Origin: Nocardia sp. BMG111209
GTDB lineage: Bacteria > Actinomycetota > Actinomycetes > Mycobacteriales > Mycobacteriaceae
Reading direction: 5' to 3'
NCBI RefSeq assembly: GCF_000381925.1
Contig: NZ_KB907307.1
Span: 2,604,001 to 2,668,000, forward strand
DNA length: 64,000 nt
Shown here: positions 35,155 to 44,161 of the stretch, piece by piece
Position numbering within the stretch: the stretch's first letter is position 1
How the letters are laid out: every line of letters starts with the position of its first letter
Notes under the pieces: model-generated
Databases searched by the model: none
The model's input: the letters and a program-made list of their open reading frames with translations, nothing else
What the model was told of the DNA's origin: nothing
Position numbers and translations under genes: made by a program

Positions 35155-36603
35155 TTGAGTAACGCCGTCGACGTCGAACCCATTGTCGAAAGTCCCGGTC
35201 CGGGAATCATTCCGGTCTACAACCCGTCCACCGAGGAGCAGATCGCGGAGGTCGTGGACTCCGATCGCAAGCTCGTCGACGAGGCGGTGGCCCGCGCGCG
35301 CGAGACGTTCGACTCGGGCGTCTGGCGCAAACTGCCCGCCGCGCACCGCGCCGACGTGCTGTTCCGGGCCGCGGAGATCATCAAGGCGCGCACCGACGAG
35401 CTCGCGGAGATCGAGGCCCGCGACAACGGCATGAACGCCACGGCCGCGCGGCACATCATCAAGGTGGCGAACGAGATGCTGGTGTACTACGCCGGCTGGG
35501 TCGGCAAGATCCACGGCGAGTCGAGCAACCTCGTCTCCGACGGACTGCTCGGCACCTTCGAGAACTACCACACCTTCACGCAGCTCGAGCCGGTCGGCGT
35601 CGTCGGCCTCATCATCCCCTGGAACGGGCCGTTCTTCGTCGCGATGCTCAAGGTCGCGCCCGCACTCGCCGCCGGCTGCAGCGCGGTGCTCAAACCCGCC
35701 GAGGAGACGCCGCTCACCGCCCTGAAGCTGGAGGAGATCTTCCGCGAGGCGGGCCTGCCCGACGGGGTGCTGAACGTCGTCACCGGATACGGCGAGACCA
35801 CCGGCGCGGCGCTCACCGCGCATCCGGACGTCGACAAGATCTCCTTCACCGGGTCGACCGAGGTGGGGCGGCTGATCGTCAAGGCGGCCGCCGGCAACCT
35901 CAAGCGGCTGACCCTCGAGCTCGGCGGCAAGTCGCCGCTGATCATGTTCGACGACGCGAACCTGGACAAGGCGATCATGGGGGCCGGGATGGGCCTGCTC
36001 GCCGGTTCCGGCCAGAACTGTTCCTGCACCTCGCGCATCTACGTCCAGCGCGGCATCTACGAGCAGGTCGTGGACGGGCTCGCCGCCTTCGCGAAGATGC
36101 TGCCGATGGGCGGCAGCGACGATCCCAACTCGGTGCTCGGCCCGCTGATCAGCCAGAAGCAGCGGCAACGGGTGCAGGGCATCGTGGACGACGGGGTCGC
36201 CGGGGGCGCGCAGGTCATCACCGGCGGCCGGGTACTGGACCGCCGCGGCTACTTCTACGAGGCGACGATCGTCACCGGCACCACACCGCAGATGCGGCTC
36301 ATCCGCGAGGAGATCTTCGGACCGGTCGGCTCGGTGATCCCGTTCGACGACGAGGAGGAGGCGATCGCGGCGGCGAACGACACCGATTACGGCCTCGCCG
36401 GATCCATCTGGACCGAGAACCTCGGCCGCGCGCACCGGGTCGTGAACGAACTGCACGCCGGCCAGATCTGGGTGAATTCCGCGCTCGCGGCCGATCCCTC
36501 GATGCCGATCAGCGGCCACAAGCAGTCCGGCTGGGGCGGCGAGCGCGGCCGGAAGGGTATCGAGGCCTACTTCAACACCAAGGCGGTCTACATCGGCCAC
36601 TGA
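35155..36603 (+). CDS. Aldehyde dehydrogenase
   Basis: 482-aa NAD(P)-dependent ALDH. PWNGPFFVAMLKVAPALAAG, FTGSTEVGR, general base Glu255 in LELGGKSP and nucleophile Cys289 in SGQNCSC. Substrate is not determined; similar nocardial and mycobacterial enzymes oxidise aliphatic or terpenoid aldehydes. TTG at 35155 is the start; the nearby ATG at 35147 is out of frame and an AAAGGA lies about 10 bases before the TTG. It follows a structured leader and converges on a second ALDH gene with a shared terminator. Confidence 0.9.
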   Translation: MSNAVDVEPIVESPGPGIIPVYNPSTEEQIAEVVDSDRKLVDEAVARARETFDSGVWRKLPAAHRADVLFRAAEIIKARTDELAEIEARDNGMNATAARHIIKVANEMLVYYAGWVGKIHGESSNLVSDGLLGTFENYHTFTQLEPVGVVGLIIPWNGPFFVAMLKVAPALAAGCSAVLKPAEETPLTALKLEEIFREAGLPDGVLNVVTGYGETTGAALTAHPDVDKISFTGSTEVGRLIVKAAAGNLKRLTLELGGKSPLIMFDDANLDKAIMGAGMGLLAGSGQNCSCTSRIYVQRGIYEQVVDGLAAFAKMLPMGGSDDPNSVLGPLISQKQRQRVQGIVDDGVAGGAQVITGGRVLDRRGYFYEATIVTGTTPQMRLIREEIFGPVGSVIPFDDEEEAIAAANDTDYGLAGSIWTENLGRAHRVVNELHAGQIWVNSALAADPSMPISGHKQSGWGGERGRKGIEAYFNTKAVYIGH

Positions 36604-36613
36604 GCACGGTTGC

Positions 36614-36649
36614 CCCGCACTTCCCGGACACGGTGCCGGGAAGTGCGGG
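36614..36649. terminator. Bidirectional terminator between two ALDH genes
   Basis: Perfect 14-bp inverted repeat (CCCGCACTTCCCGG at 36614-36627, CCGGGAAGTGCGGG at 36636-36649) with an 8-nt loop in the 68-bp gap between convergent stops. Confidence 0.85.
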
Positions 36650-36671
36650 AAACCGTCCGGCCCAACCGAAT

Positions 36672-38129
36672 TCAGAGTTGCGCCCAGACCGACTTCGTCT
36701 GCAGGTAGGCCTCGATGCCCTCGCGGCCGAACTCGTGTCCCCAGCCGGACTGCTTGTAGCCGCCGAAGGGCACGCTGTGGTCGAAGACCAACTGGCAGTT
36801 GAGGGTTACCGTGCCGGCGCGCAGGAGCTTGGCGATCCGGTGCCCGCGGCTGAGGTTGGTGGTCCAGGCGGTGGCCGCCAGGCCGTAGGTGGTGTCGTTG
36901 GCGAGTGCGGCGGCCTCCTCCTCGGTGTCGAAGGGCAGTACCGTCACCACCGGACCGAAGATCTCCTCCCGGTACAGGCGGCTGGTCGCGGGATCCACCT
37001 TGGTGAGCACGGTCGGGTGCACGAAGTAGCCGGTCCGGTCCAGGCGATGCCCGCCGGTGACGACCTCGACACCGTCGGCCTTACCCTCGTCGATGTAGCC
37101 CATCACCCGGCGCAACTGCTTGGCGCTGATCAGCGGGCCGCTCATCGACCCCTCCTCCTTGGGCCCGCCGAGCTTGAGGTTGTTCGCGATCGTCGCGATG
37201 CCCTCGACCACCCGGTCGTAGACCGTGCGCTGCACGAAAATCCGTGAGCCACAGACACATCCCTGCCCGGAGTGGATGAAGATACCCATCGACGCCATCA
37301 TGATCGCCATATCCAGATCGGCGTCGTCGAAGATGATCACCGGCGACTTGCCGCCCAGTTCCAGCATGACCTTCTTGAGGTTGCCGGCCGAGGCCTGCAC
37401 GATCTGCTTGCCGACCTCGGTGGAACCGGTGAACGCGACCTTCTCCACATCGGGATGCGCGGTGATCGCCGCCCCCGCGGTGTGGCCGTAGCCGGTCAGC
37501 ATGTTCACCACACCGTCCGGTACCCCGGCCTCGGTGATGAGCCGATCCAGCAGCAGCGCCGACAGCGGTGTCTCCTCGGCCGGTTTCACCACACTGCTGC
37601 ATCCGGCGGCCAGCGCCGGCGCGATCTTCGCGCACGCGTTGAAGATCGGCCCGTTCCACGGGAAGATCAGGCCGACGACCCCGTACGGCTCCTTGAGCGT
37701 GTAGGCGTCCATGCTGGTGAAGGCGCCGGAAACGCCTCCGGCCATCTGCACCTCGTAGGCCGAGCCGCTGACCTTGGTACACCAGCCCGCGTAGTACCGG
37801 AAGAACTCCGCGCACGTCGGCACGATCATCTGCGCCTGCGCCAGGGGCATCCCGGTGTTGAGCGAGTCGATCTCGGCGAACTCCTGCGCGTGCTCGTCCA
37901 TCAGATCCGCGAGGCGCCACATGATCTTGGCGCGGTCCCGGGCGGCCAGTCCACGCCAGGCCCCGGACTCGAACGCGGTGCGCGCCCGGCCCACGGCCTC
38001 GTCGACGGCCTCGGGCCCGCAATCGGTGAACTCGGTGATCTGCTCCTCGGTCACCGGGTCGACGACCGGGATGACCTCCCCCGTACCGGGCCGTTTGCGA
38101 ATGTCGTCCAAAACCGATTGCAGCGTCAT
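36672..38129 (-). CDS. Aldehyde dehydrogenase (second copy type)
   Basis: 485 aa. PWNGPIFNACAKIAPALAAG, FTGSTEVGK, LELGGKSP and SGQGCVCGSR (nucleophile Cys) are all present. It belongs to the same broad group as the convergent ALDH, sharing motif order and spacing, but clearly diverged (not a recent duplicate). ATG at 38129 with AAAGGGA before it. Substrate unknown. Convergent pair suggests independent transcription. Confidence 0.9.
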   Translation of the reverse strand: MTLQSVLDDIRKRPGTGEVIPVVDPVTEEQITEFTDCGPEAVDEAVGRARTAFESGAWRGLAARDRAKIMWRLADLMDEHAQEFAEIDSLNTGMPLAQAQMIVPTCAEFFRYYAGWCTKVSGSAYEVQMAGGVSGAFTSMDAYTLKEPYGVVGLIFPWNGPIFNACAKIAPALAAGCSSVVKPAEETPLSALLLDRLITEAGVPDGVVNMLTGYGHTAGAAITAHPDVEKVAFTGSTEVGKQIVQASAGNLKKVMLELGGKSPVIIFDDADLDMAIMMASMGIFIHSGQGCVCGSRIFVQRTVYDRVVEGIATIANNLKLGGPKEEGSMSGPLISAKQLRRVMGYIDEGKADGVEVVTGGHRLDRTGYFVHPTVLTKVDPATSRLYREEIFGPVVTVLPFDTEEEAAALANDTTYGLAATAWTTNLSRGHRIAKLLRAGTVTLNCQLVFDHSVPFGGYKQSGWGHEFGREGIEAYLQTKSVWAQL

Positions 38130-38401
38130 CGGATGTCCCTTTCGGTGCCGGATCACACTCGGCTGCACCGAGCGCTGTACGACTGTTTAGCATTTGCCGC
38201 AATACCGGTCAAGACCCGCATTTGCGGATCAGGAGATCCATATTCTCCGAACCTGCGGATCCAGGGCCGATGCCCTCCGGCCGGCGGACGCCGGAGCCCG
38301 CGGGGTCGCCGGATCTCCAGCGGGTGGCGGCCGTGCCGCCGGCGTGTCCGTTCTGCGTAAAATCACTGCCCGACAGATGGGCGAGGCAGAGGGGAGCGGT
38401 G

Positions 38402-39715
38402 GTGTACCCCGACGGTGTGCGGGCCGATGGGCTGCCGAGAGTGTTGTCGGACCCGGCGCGGCTGGCGGCGCTCGCGGCCAGCGGCCAGATCGGCAGCGTC
38501 CCGGAGCGCGTCTTCGACGATCTCGCGCGGCTGGCCGCCTCGGTCACCGGATGCGCGATCGCCGCGATCACGTTCGTCGGGGAGAGCCACACCTATTGGA
38601 AGTCGGTGCCGCACTTGCCCTATGGCGGCTTCGAGCAATGGCAGAACGCGGTCGGCGACAGTTTCTGCTATTTCCCGGTGGGGACGAACGGGCCCTTCGT
38701 CGTCGAGGACGCCGCGAACGACCCTCGCACGGCCGGTCATCCCGCGATCGGCCCGTGGGGTGTCGGGGCGTGGGCGGGATGCCCGATCCAGAGCCCGGAG
38801 GGATATCCGATCGGGAGCATGTGCGTCATCGACGCGGCGCCGCGCGCGTGGAAGGCGGAGGATCTCGACATCCTCGCGCTGTTGACGCGAGCGGTGTCCA
38901 ACGAGGTCAACAATCGCGTCTCGCTCGAAACCACCCGCACCGCACTGAAAGTCGCCGAGGATGCCCTGGCACAGTCCGCGGAGCTGGCGCGCAGCCTCCA
39001 GGACAGCCTGCTGCCCCCGATCCTGCGGCCGGTGCCCGGCGCGGACAGCGCCGCGCGATATCTGCCCGCGTCGGGCGAGGTATCGGTGGTCGGCGACTTC
39101 TACGACCTGTTCCAGGCGCGCGGACCGTGGTGGACCGCGGTACTCGGTGATGTGTGCGGCAAGGGCACCGAGGCCGCGAAGGTGACCGCCCTGGCGCGCT
39201 ACACCCTGCGCGCCGACGCCGGGGAACACCTGTCGCCGGCGGTGGTACTCGGCCGCTTGAACAGCGCGATGCGCGCCCAGCGCGCACCGCGATTCCTCAC
39301 CGCGGTACAGGCCACCTTCCGCACCACCGACGCGGGCGTCACCGGCCGGCTGTGCCTGGCCGGCCACCCACCCGCCCTGCTGCGCCGCGCCGACGGCCGC
39401 GTCCAGCAGGTGGGCACCTCGGGCACCCTGCTCGGCGTGTTCGACGACGTCGACCTGACCGACGTGCGATTCCGCCTCGCTCCCGGCGACCTGCTGCTGC
39501 TCTACACCGACGGCGCCTGCGAGGCCCGTCCCGACCCGGCCGGCTCCCCGCCCCACAATCCGATCTTCGACGAAGCCGCCCTGGCCCGCGCCCTCACCGA
39601 CAGCCACGGCCTCGACGCGGCCGCGACCATCAACCACATCGCCGCGGTCCTGGCCGACCACCACGACGGCTTCGCCAGCGACGACACCGCGCTGCTCGCG
39701 ATCCGGGCACGGTGA
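38402..39715 (+). CDS. GAF-domain PP2C/SpoIIE serine phosphatase
   Basis: About 437 aa. Residues 20-180 form a GAF sensor (segments VFDDLARLAASVTGC, GDSFCYFPVG, GYPIGSMCVID). A short coiled linker follows, then a SpoIIE-type PP2C phosphatase with metal-binding motifs VGDFYDLF, GDVCGKG and the SDDTALL end. Such proteins dephosphorylate anti-anti-sigma factors to turn on a stress sigma factor. GTG at 38402 is used because GAGGGGAG lies just before it; a GTG at 38399 and longer frames exist. No STAS or anti-sigma gene is adjacent. Confidence 0.85.
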   Translation: MYPDGVRADGLPRVLSDPARLAALAASGQIGSVPERVFDDLARLAASVTGCAIAAITFVGESHTYWKSVPHLPYGGFEQWQNAVGDSFCYFPVGTNGPFVVEDAANDPRTAGHPAIGPWGVGAWAGCPIQSPEGYPIGSMCVIDAAPRAWKAEDLDILALLTRAVSNEVNNRVSLETTRTALKVAEDALAQSAELARSLQDSLLPPILRPVPGADSAARYLPASGEVSVVGDFYDLFQARGPWWTAVLGDVCGKGTEAAKVTALARYTLRADAGEHLSPAVVLGRLNSAMRAQRAPRFLTAVQATFRTTDAGVTGRLCLAGHPPALLRRADGRVQQVGTSGTLLGVFDDVDLTDVRFRLAPGDLLLLYTDGACEARPDPAGSPPHNPIFDEAALARALTDSHGLDAAATINHIAAVLADHHDGFASDDTALLAIRAR

Positions 39716-39728
39716 ACATCGGGACCGG

Positions 39729-40139
39729 TCAGTGCCGGTCGAGGTACGGCTGAGGCTCCGGGTCCGCCGGTATCGGTGTCTTCGCGGGGCGGTCGGCGAG
39801 TTTGAGCCAGACCACGCCGGAGATGATGACCGCCAGCCAGAAGGCCTTGCTCAGGGTGAGGGTCTCGTGGAACAGGACCGGCCCCAGCAGTGCGGCGCCG
39901 ACCGAGCCGAGCCCGGCCCAGACGGCGTACCCGATTCCGACGTCGATGTGTTTCAGGGCGACGCTGAGCGCGTACAGGGTGAGGAGGAAGAAGACTATCG
40001 CGACCAGCGACCAGCGCAGGAGGGTGAATCCGTGGCTTCCGCCGACGGACAGGGCGTAGCCGATCTCGAATCCTCCGGCGAGGAGCAGGGCGGGCCAGCC
40101 GCGGACGGTGCTGTCGTGTTCGTTGCTGTCGGCGGTCAT
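39729..40139 (-). CDS. SMR efflux subunit
   Basis: 136 aa, four TM helices. The membrane-embedded Glu of small multidrug resistance transporters is in GGFEIGYALS in helix 1 (EmrE Glu14 position). N- and C-terminal tails are longer than in EmrE. It follows a second SMR gene after 37 bp, giving the paired-subunit arrangement of heterodimeric SMR pumps (EbrAB or YkkCD type). It exports cationic or guanidinium-like compounds by proton antiport. Last gene of the deaminase-SMR operon. Confidence 0.87.
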   Translation of the reverse strand: MTADSNEHDSTVRGWPALLLAGGFEIGYALSVGGSHGFTLLRWSLVAIVFFLLTLYALSVALKHIDVGIGYAVWAGLGSVGAALLGPVLFHETLTLSKAFWLAVIISGVVWLKLADRPAKTPIPADPEPQPYLDRH

Positions 40140-40176
40140 CGTTCGATTCCTTTCGGTGGCGGATGCGGTACGAGCG

Positions 40177-40497
40177 TTATGCCGCACCGGTGAGCTGGAG
40201 GCCGACGACGCCGCCGATGATGATCGCGATGCCGAATGCCTTGCCCCAGGTGAGGCGCTGGTGGAACAGCGCGGCGCCGAGCAGCACGATCCCGACGCCG
40301 GCCACGGAGGTCCAGATCGCGTAGCCGACGCCGACATCGAAGGTGAGCAGCGCGAGGCTGAGGAAGTAGGTACCGATGCCGCCGCTGATCAGCGTGGCGA
40401 TCGTCCACGGAATGTTCCGGAAACCGGCGGCCTTGCCGGCGGCGATGGCGACGGTGATCTCGAAGACCACCGCGATGGCGAGGTAGAGCCAATGCAT
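40177..40497 (-). CDS. SMR efflux subunit (partner)
   Basis: 106 aa, the classical SMR length. The key Glu is E13 in AVVFEITVAIAA. Four helices end in GVVGLQLTGAA. It is upstream of the other SMR gene and 28 bp after the deaminase, so all three form one operon. The paired topology suggests a heterodimer in the cytoplasmic membrane. Confidence 0.9.
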   Translation of the reverse strand: MHWLYLAIAVVFEITVAIAAGKAAGFRNIPWTIATLISGGIGTYFLSLALLTFDVGVGYAIWTSVAGVGIVLLGAALFHQRLTWGKAFGIAIIIGGVVGLQLTGAA

Positions 40498-40525
40498 GGC
40501 TGATCCTTTCGGCTGTTGCTGTCGA

Positions 40526-41023
40526 TCACTGCCCGGCGACGGTGCCGTGCAGGTTCCGGTACAGGTGGAAGGGTTCGAGCGCTCGGCCGACGGGCAGGAA
40601 CTCGACGGTGTGCGCGGCCCGGCGCGGGTCGATCCCGAGCTGTGCGTAGCCGCTGCGGTAGTCGAATCCCCAGCGTGCCGCGGTGGCGGCGTCGACGGCG
40701 AAATGGATGCTCTCGACCCGGTGCTGCGTGGCGAATCGGTAGCACATGGCGCACGGTTCACCGGTCGCCAGCAGCCTCGTCCCGCGCAGGTCGGTGACCG
40801 CGCGTTCGCGCAGGGTGCGGCGCATCGCGACGATCTCCGCGTGAGCGGTGGGATCGCCGGTCTCGCGAACGCGGTTCACGCCGAACTCGGACCGGTAGCC
40901 GTCGTCGGACACGAGCTGCCCCACGAACGGGATTCCCCCGGACCGGACGTGCCGGATGCTGTGCTCGACGGCCCGGCCCATCAGGTTCTCGAGCAGTACG
41001 TGGCCGTCCGTGTCGCCGGTCAT
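40526..41023 (-). CDS. Nucleoside deaminase-family zinc enzyme
   Basis: 165 aa. The zinc site is THAHAEIV-like (here TAHAEIVAMRRTL near residue 58, His ligand and catalytic Glu) and TGEPCAMCYRF (Cys ligands). It deaminates a base, nucleoside or related amine. It is the first gene of an operon with a paired SMR pump, and an ATGTATGTACA motif lies about 130 bp upstream. Together they look like modification plus export of a toxic or waste compound. ATG at 41023; upstream frame is non-coding in composition. Substrate unknown. Confidence 0.8.
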   Translation of the reverse strand: MTGDTDGHVLLENLMGRAVEHSIRHVRSGGIPFVGQLVSDDGYRSEFGVNRVRETGDPTAHAEIVAMRRTLRERAVTDLRGTRLLATGEPCAMCYRFATQHRVESIHFAVDAATAARWGFDYRSGYAQLGIDPRRAAHTVEFLPVGRALEPFHLYRNLHGTVAGQ

Positions 41024-41153
41024 CTCGGGTCGCGCTCGATGTTCTCGGTGTCGATGATCGTTCTCGTCCGGTCCCGCACCCGGCCCGTCGGACTCGGTTC
41101 CGCGGTTTCCGCTGCCATGGTCACGCCTCCCTGCGCTGATGCTTCTAATTGCT

Positions 41154-41164
41154 TGTACATACAT
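41154..41164 (-). promoter_or_regulatory. MarR-type operator, site A (ATGTATGTACA)
   Basis: ATGTATGTACA on the minus strand, upstream of the deaminase-SMR operon and downstream of the MarR gene. Matches 10 of 11 bases, with one A/G swap, to sites C and D and all 11 to site B. Confidence 0.65.
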
Positions 41165-41211
41165 TTATCGACCGCTATTCGTGCCGGACGGTGCCCAGCG
41201 GGTGGGACCGC

Positions 41212-41703
41212 TCAGCCCGCTCCGGCCGACGGCCCGAGCCCGTCCACTCTGCCGAGCGCCCGGACGAGCGCGAGCGAGCCGACCCCGAGCCCGTCGCCGC
41301 GGACCTGGTCGAGAATCTGCTGGATCCGGCCCTCGAACGGTTCGTGCGCCGCGTCGAGCAGGGCCTCCCCCTGTTCGGTGATCACCGCGTACACGCCGCG
41401 ACCGTCCTCGAAGCACGTCTCCCGGCGGGTGAGCTGCTTGGCCTCGAGCCGGCCGAGCAGCCGGGTCACCGAACTCTGATTCAGGCCGATCCGCCGGGCG
41501 AGTTCGTTGACGCGCAACTCCTTCTCGGGCGCCGCGCTCAGATTTCGCAGCGCCCGGTACTCGGTGAGGGCGACCCCGTGCCGCTCGGCCAGCCATGCTC
41601 CCAGGCCCGCGTCCACCTCGGCCACGAAGGACGTCACCTGCAACCAGTCCTCGACGAGACGGCCCGCCGACGGGGCCACCTCGTCCCGATCCGATCGATC
41701 CAT
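41212..41703 (-). CDS. MarR-family regulator 1
   Basis: 163 aa. Winged helix-turn-helix: ELRVNELARRIGLNQSSVTRLLGRLEAKQLTRRETCFEDGRGVYAV includes helix 3, recognition helix 4 and the wing with the DxRG-like DGRG turn. The ATG at 41703 (or 41709) lies within the 11-bp operator motif, so the transcript may be almost leaderless and self-repressed. Faces the biosynthetic cassette on the plus strand and shares its motif. Its fold and motif use match the second MarR gene at the cassette's other end. Confidence 0.88.
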   Translation of the reverse strand: MDRSDRDEVAPSAGRLVEDWLQVTSFVAEVDAGLGAWLAERHGVALTEYRALRNLSAAPEKELRVNELARRIGLNQSSVTRLLGRLEAKQLTRRETCFEDGRGVYAVITEQGEALLDAAHEPFEGRIQQILDQVRGDGLGVGSLALVRALGRVDGLGPSAGAG

Positions 41704-41714
41704 GTACATACATG
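41701..41714 (-). promoter_or_regulatory. MarR-type operator, site B
   Basis: CATGTATGTACATG at 41701-41714 is a 14-bp near-palindrome that contains ATGTATGTACA and covers the MarR start codon; binding here would repress the regulator itself. Confidence 0.7.
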
Positions 41715-41906
41715 AAAAGGTAGCGGGTGACCCGGCGATAGGCAACCCCGCACTCCCCCTTCGGATTCCGCGCGCCGCGCGCCGGACGCCGCGAGTGCCG
41801 AGAACCGTCGCCGAGTCGGGACAGCGCGGTGTGATTCGGATTAACAGTCGGTTAAACACCGAGATCGAGGTGTCGGTTCGGCCGATTCCACGCAAACTCT
41901 AAACAT

Positions 41907-41917
41907 ATGTATGTGCA
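41907..41917 (+). promoter_or_regulatory. MarR-type operator, site C
   Basis: ATGTATGTGCA on the plus strand, 87 bp before the adenylation gene, inside the promoter of the biosynthetic operon. Identical to site D. Confidence 0.7.
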
Positions 41918-42003
41918 CACACTGTACGAACAATGCATGCGCATGTTGCAATCTAGTCGCAAAGTTCACGAAGCAGGGGTGTTTCAGAAGCGAGGGGATT
42001 CCG

Positions 42004-43443
42004 ATGGCAACACCAGGCACGGTCGCACGTATCCGGCAGATCGCGGCACGACAACCCGACCACACCGCGATCTCGTTCGGTCCGCAGCGCTGGAGCTACG
42101 GACAGCTGACCAGCACCGTCGACGACTGCCGTGCGCAACTGACGCGCACGGTGGACACCACGCACGCCACCATCGCCATGGCGGCACACAAGACCCCGCA
42201 GCGGATCGCGCTCGCCGCCGCCGCGATCGAACTCGGCCACAGCCTCCTGCTGCTGTCGCCGGAGCTCGGCACCGACATGTTCGACCACCTGGTGGAGCGT
42301 GCCGGATGCACCCACACGGTCGACATCTATCCGCGCGACGGGCGAATCACAGCGACTACCAACGGCTTTCGGCACGACCCGGATCAGCGGCAGAATCTGA
42401 TCCTGGCCACCTCGGGCTCCACCGGCCGGCCGAAGCTCGTGCCGCTGGGACCCGGCGCGGTCGACGCCTTCACCGACTGGTGCACGCGGATGTTCGACCT
42501 CGGCCCCACGAGCCGGGTGTGGAGCTATGCCCCGCTCAACTTCGACCTGTCGCTGCTGGACGTGTGGGCGAGCCTCGCCGCCGGCGCCGAGGTCGTCGCC
42601 CTCACGGCGGACGAGGGGTCCGACGGCGCCACGCTGGCGCGGCTGTTGCAGGACGCGCCGCCGACCGTGCTGCAGTCGGTGCCGTTGCTGCACCGGCTCG
42701 TTCACCCGCATCCGGTCACCCCGATCCGGTCCACCCGGCACGTCGTCGTGACCGGCGAACCGTTCGTGCGCGAACTCGCCGATCAGCTCGCGCACCGGTT
42801 CCCGGACGCCGCGATCCACAACGTCTACGGCAGCACCGAAACGAACGACAGCCTGCTGCACACCGTGACCGCCGCCGACCACGACCGGCCGCACATCCCG
42901 GTCGGCCGCCCCCTTCCGGGCGTCGCCGTCGTACTCCTCGACGGTGCGCACGCGGTGATCGACGGCCCCGGCGAGGGCGAACTCGTGGTCAGCACGCCGT
43001 TCCAGTCGGGCCGCTACCGACTCGCCGAACCGGACGGCGCCTTCGGCCCCTGGAATCCGCGGGAACCCGGCCGGACCTACTTCCGCACCGGCGATCACGC
43101 TCGCCGCGACGCCGCCGGCGTCCATCACCTGCTGGGCCGGCGCGACCATCTCGTCAAGGTTCGCGGCGTGCGCACCAACACCATCGAGGTGGAATCGGTG
43201 CTGGCCGCGGCGCCGGATGTCGCGGAAGCCGCCGTCGTCGCCACACCGCACGCCACCGAAGGTCACCGCCTGCACGCCTTCGTCGTCGCCGGACCGGACG
43301 TGGATCGCCTGTCGGTCCGCGGACATCTCGCGCGCCATCTGCCGCGCACCGCCCTACCGGCCACCTTCACCTTCCTCGAGTCCCCACTGCCGCGGACGCC
43401 GTCCGGCAAGACCGATCGGCAGCGCCTGCTCAGCTACCTGTGA
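42004..43443 (+). CDS. Stand-alone NRPS-type adenylation enzyme
   Basis: 479-aa amino-acyl-AMP ligase. Core motifs: A3 LATSGSTGRPK, A4 FDLSLLDVW, A5 NVYGSTETN, A7 YFRTGDHARRD, A8 GRRDHLVKVRG and A10 PRTPSGKTDRQ with the catalytic Lys. It lacks condensation and thioesterase parts and is followed directly by a free carrier protein, the layout of prolyl-AMP ligases that begin pyrrole-2-carboxyl pathways. It probably activates a small amino acid and loads it on the carrier. ATG at 42004 with a GAGGGG site. The specificity code cannot be read reliably by eye. Confidence 0.88.
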   Translation: MATPGTVARIRQIAARQPDHTAISFGPQRWSYGQLTSTVDDCRAQLTRTVDTTHATIAMAAHKTPQRIALAAAAIELGHSLLLLSPELGTDMFDHLVERAGCTHTVDIYPRDGRITATTNGFRHDPDQRQNLILATSGSTGRPKLVPLGPGAVDAFTDWCTRMFDLGPTSRVWSYAPLNFDLSLLDVWASLAAGAEVVALTADEGSDGATLARLLQDAPPTVLQSVPLLHRLVHPHPVTPIRSTRHVVVTGEPFVRELADQLAHRFPDAAIHNVYGSTETNDSLLHTVTAADHDRPHIPVGRPLPGVAVVLLDGAHAVIDGPGEGELVVSTPFQSGRYRLAEPDGAFGPWNPREPGRTYFRTGDHARRDAAGVHHLLGRRDHLVKVRGVRTNTIEVESVLAAAPDVAEAAVVATPHATEGHRLHAFVVAGPDVDRLSVRGHLARHLPRTALPATFTFLESPLPRTPSGKTDRQRLLSYL

Positions 43444-43479
43444 GGCGCGGCCGACCGACCGTCATCCGAAAGGAACTCC

Positions 43480-43737
43480 ATGACCGCCACCACCACCAAG
43501 GTCGCCTCCTACATCACCAGCTCCTTCGCCCGCGACCTCGTCGGCACCGAACTGCCCGGTGACGCCGATCTGCACGCGATGGGCATCGTCAACAGCCTGG
43601 GACTGGTCCGGCTCGTCTCCTGGGTCGGCCAGGAATTCGACATCCCCGTCGCCGAGCTGGATTTCACCCCCGACCAGTTCCACACGGTCGACCGCATCGT
43701 CGAGTTCATCCGGATCCACACCGACCGCCGGCCGTAG
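43480..43737 (+). CDS. Free-standing peptidyl/acyl carrier protein
   Basis: 85 aa. Phosphopantetheine Ser in MGIVNSLGLVRLV near residue 39. The usual Asp before Ser is Asn (VNSLG), seen in some carrier proteins of amino-acid-tailoring pathways. Immediately follows the adenylation gene (36 bp). Expected to carry the activated amino acid while the flavoenzyme and cupin act on it. Confidence 0.83.
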   Translation: MTATTTKVASYITSSFARDLVGTELPGDADLHAMGIVNSLGLVRLVSWVGQEFDIPVAELDFTPDQFHTVDRIVEFIRIHTDRRP

Positions 43738-43769
43738 CTCACCGGTTCGTCAGCAAGGAGTACACGCGC

Positions 43770-44147
43770 ATGTTCATCCGTGAGAAAGACAACGTCGACG
43801 GCGTCGACTGGGGCAACGGCCGCAGTTACCGGCTTCTGGTGGAGAACGACGGCCTGAACTTCGCTGTCGCGCATACGATCGTCACCGCCGGATCGGAATC
43901 CCGGCTGCAGTACACCCGCCACATCGAGGCCTGCTACTGCGTGAGCGGATCGGGCGAGGTCGCCAACGCCGACGAGACCGAGGTGTATCAGCTGCGTCCG
44001 GGCACCCTGTACGTCCTGGACCGGCACGATCCGCATCTCCTCCGCGCGCATTCCGGCGAGGATCTGCATCTGATCAGCATCTTCAACCCCCCGATCACCG
44101 GCACCGAGCGGCACACCCTGTCCGCGACCGGGTTCTCGAACTACTGA
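43770..44147 (+). CDS. Ectoine-synthase-like cupin (EctC family)
   Basis: 125 aa, the length of EctC. Strongly EctC-like core: ESRLQYTRHIEACYCVSG, then RPGTLYVLDRHDPH and ISIFNPPITGTE. Glu53, Tyr81 and His89 occupy the iron-ligand positions of ectoine synthase, all with the same offset (57/85/93 in the Paenibacillus enzyme, as I recall it). EctC cyclises N-gamma-acetyl-diaminobutyrate with loss of water, but no ectA or ectB is present. Here it may cyclise or dehydrate a carrier-bound or free amino acid. Cotranscribed with the adenylation and carrier genes. Confidence 0.85.
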   Translation: MFIREKDNVDGVDWGNGRSYRLLVENDGLNFAVAHTIVTAGSESRLQYTRHIEACYCVSGSGEVANADETEVYQLRPGTLYVLDRHDPHLLRAHSGEDLHLISIFNPPITGTERHTLSATGFSNY

Positions 44148-44161
44148 AAAGAGTTGAACCG

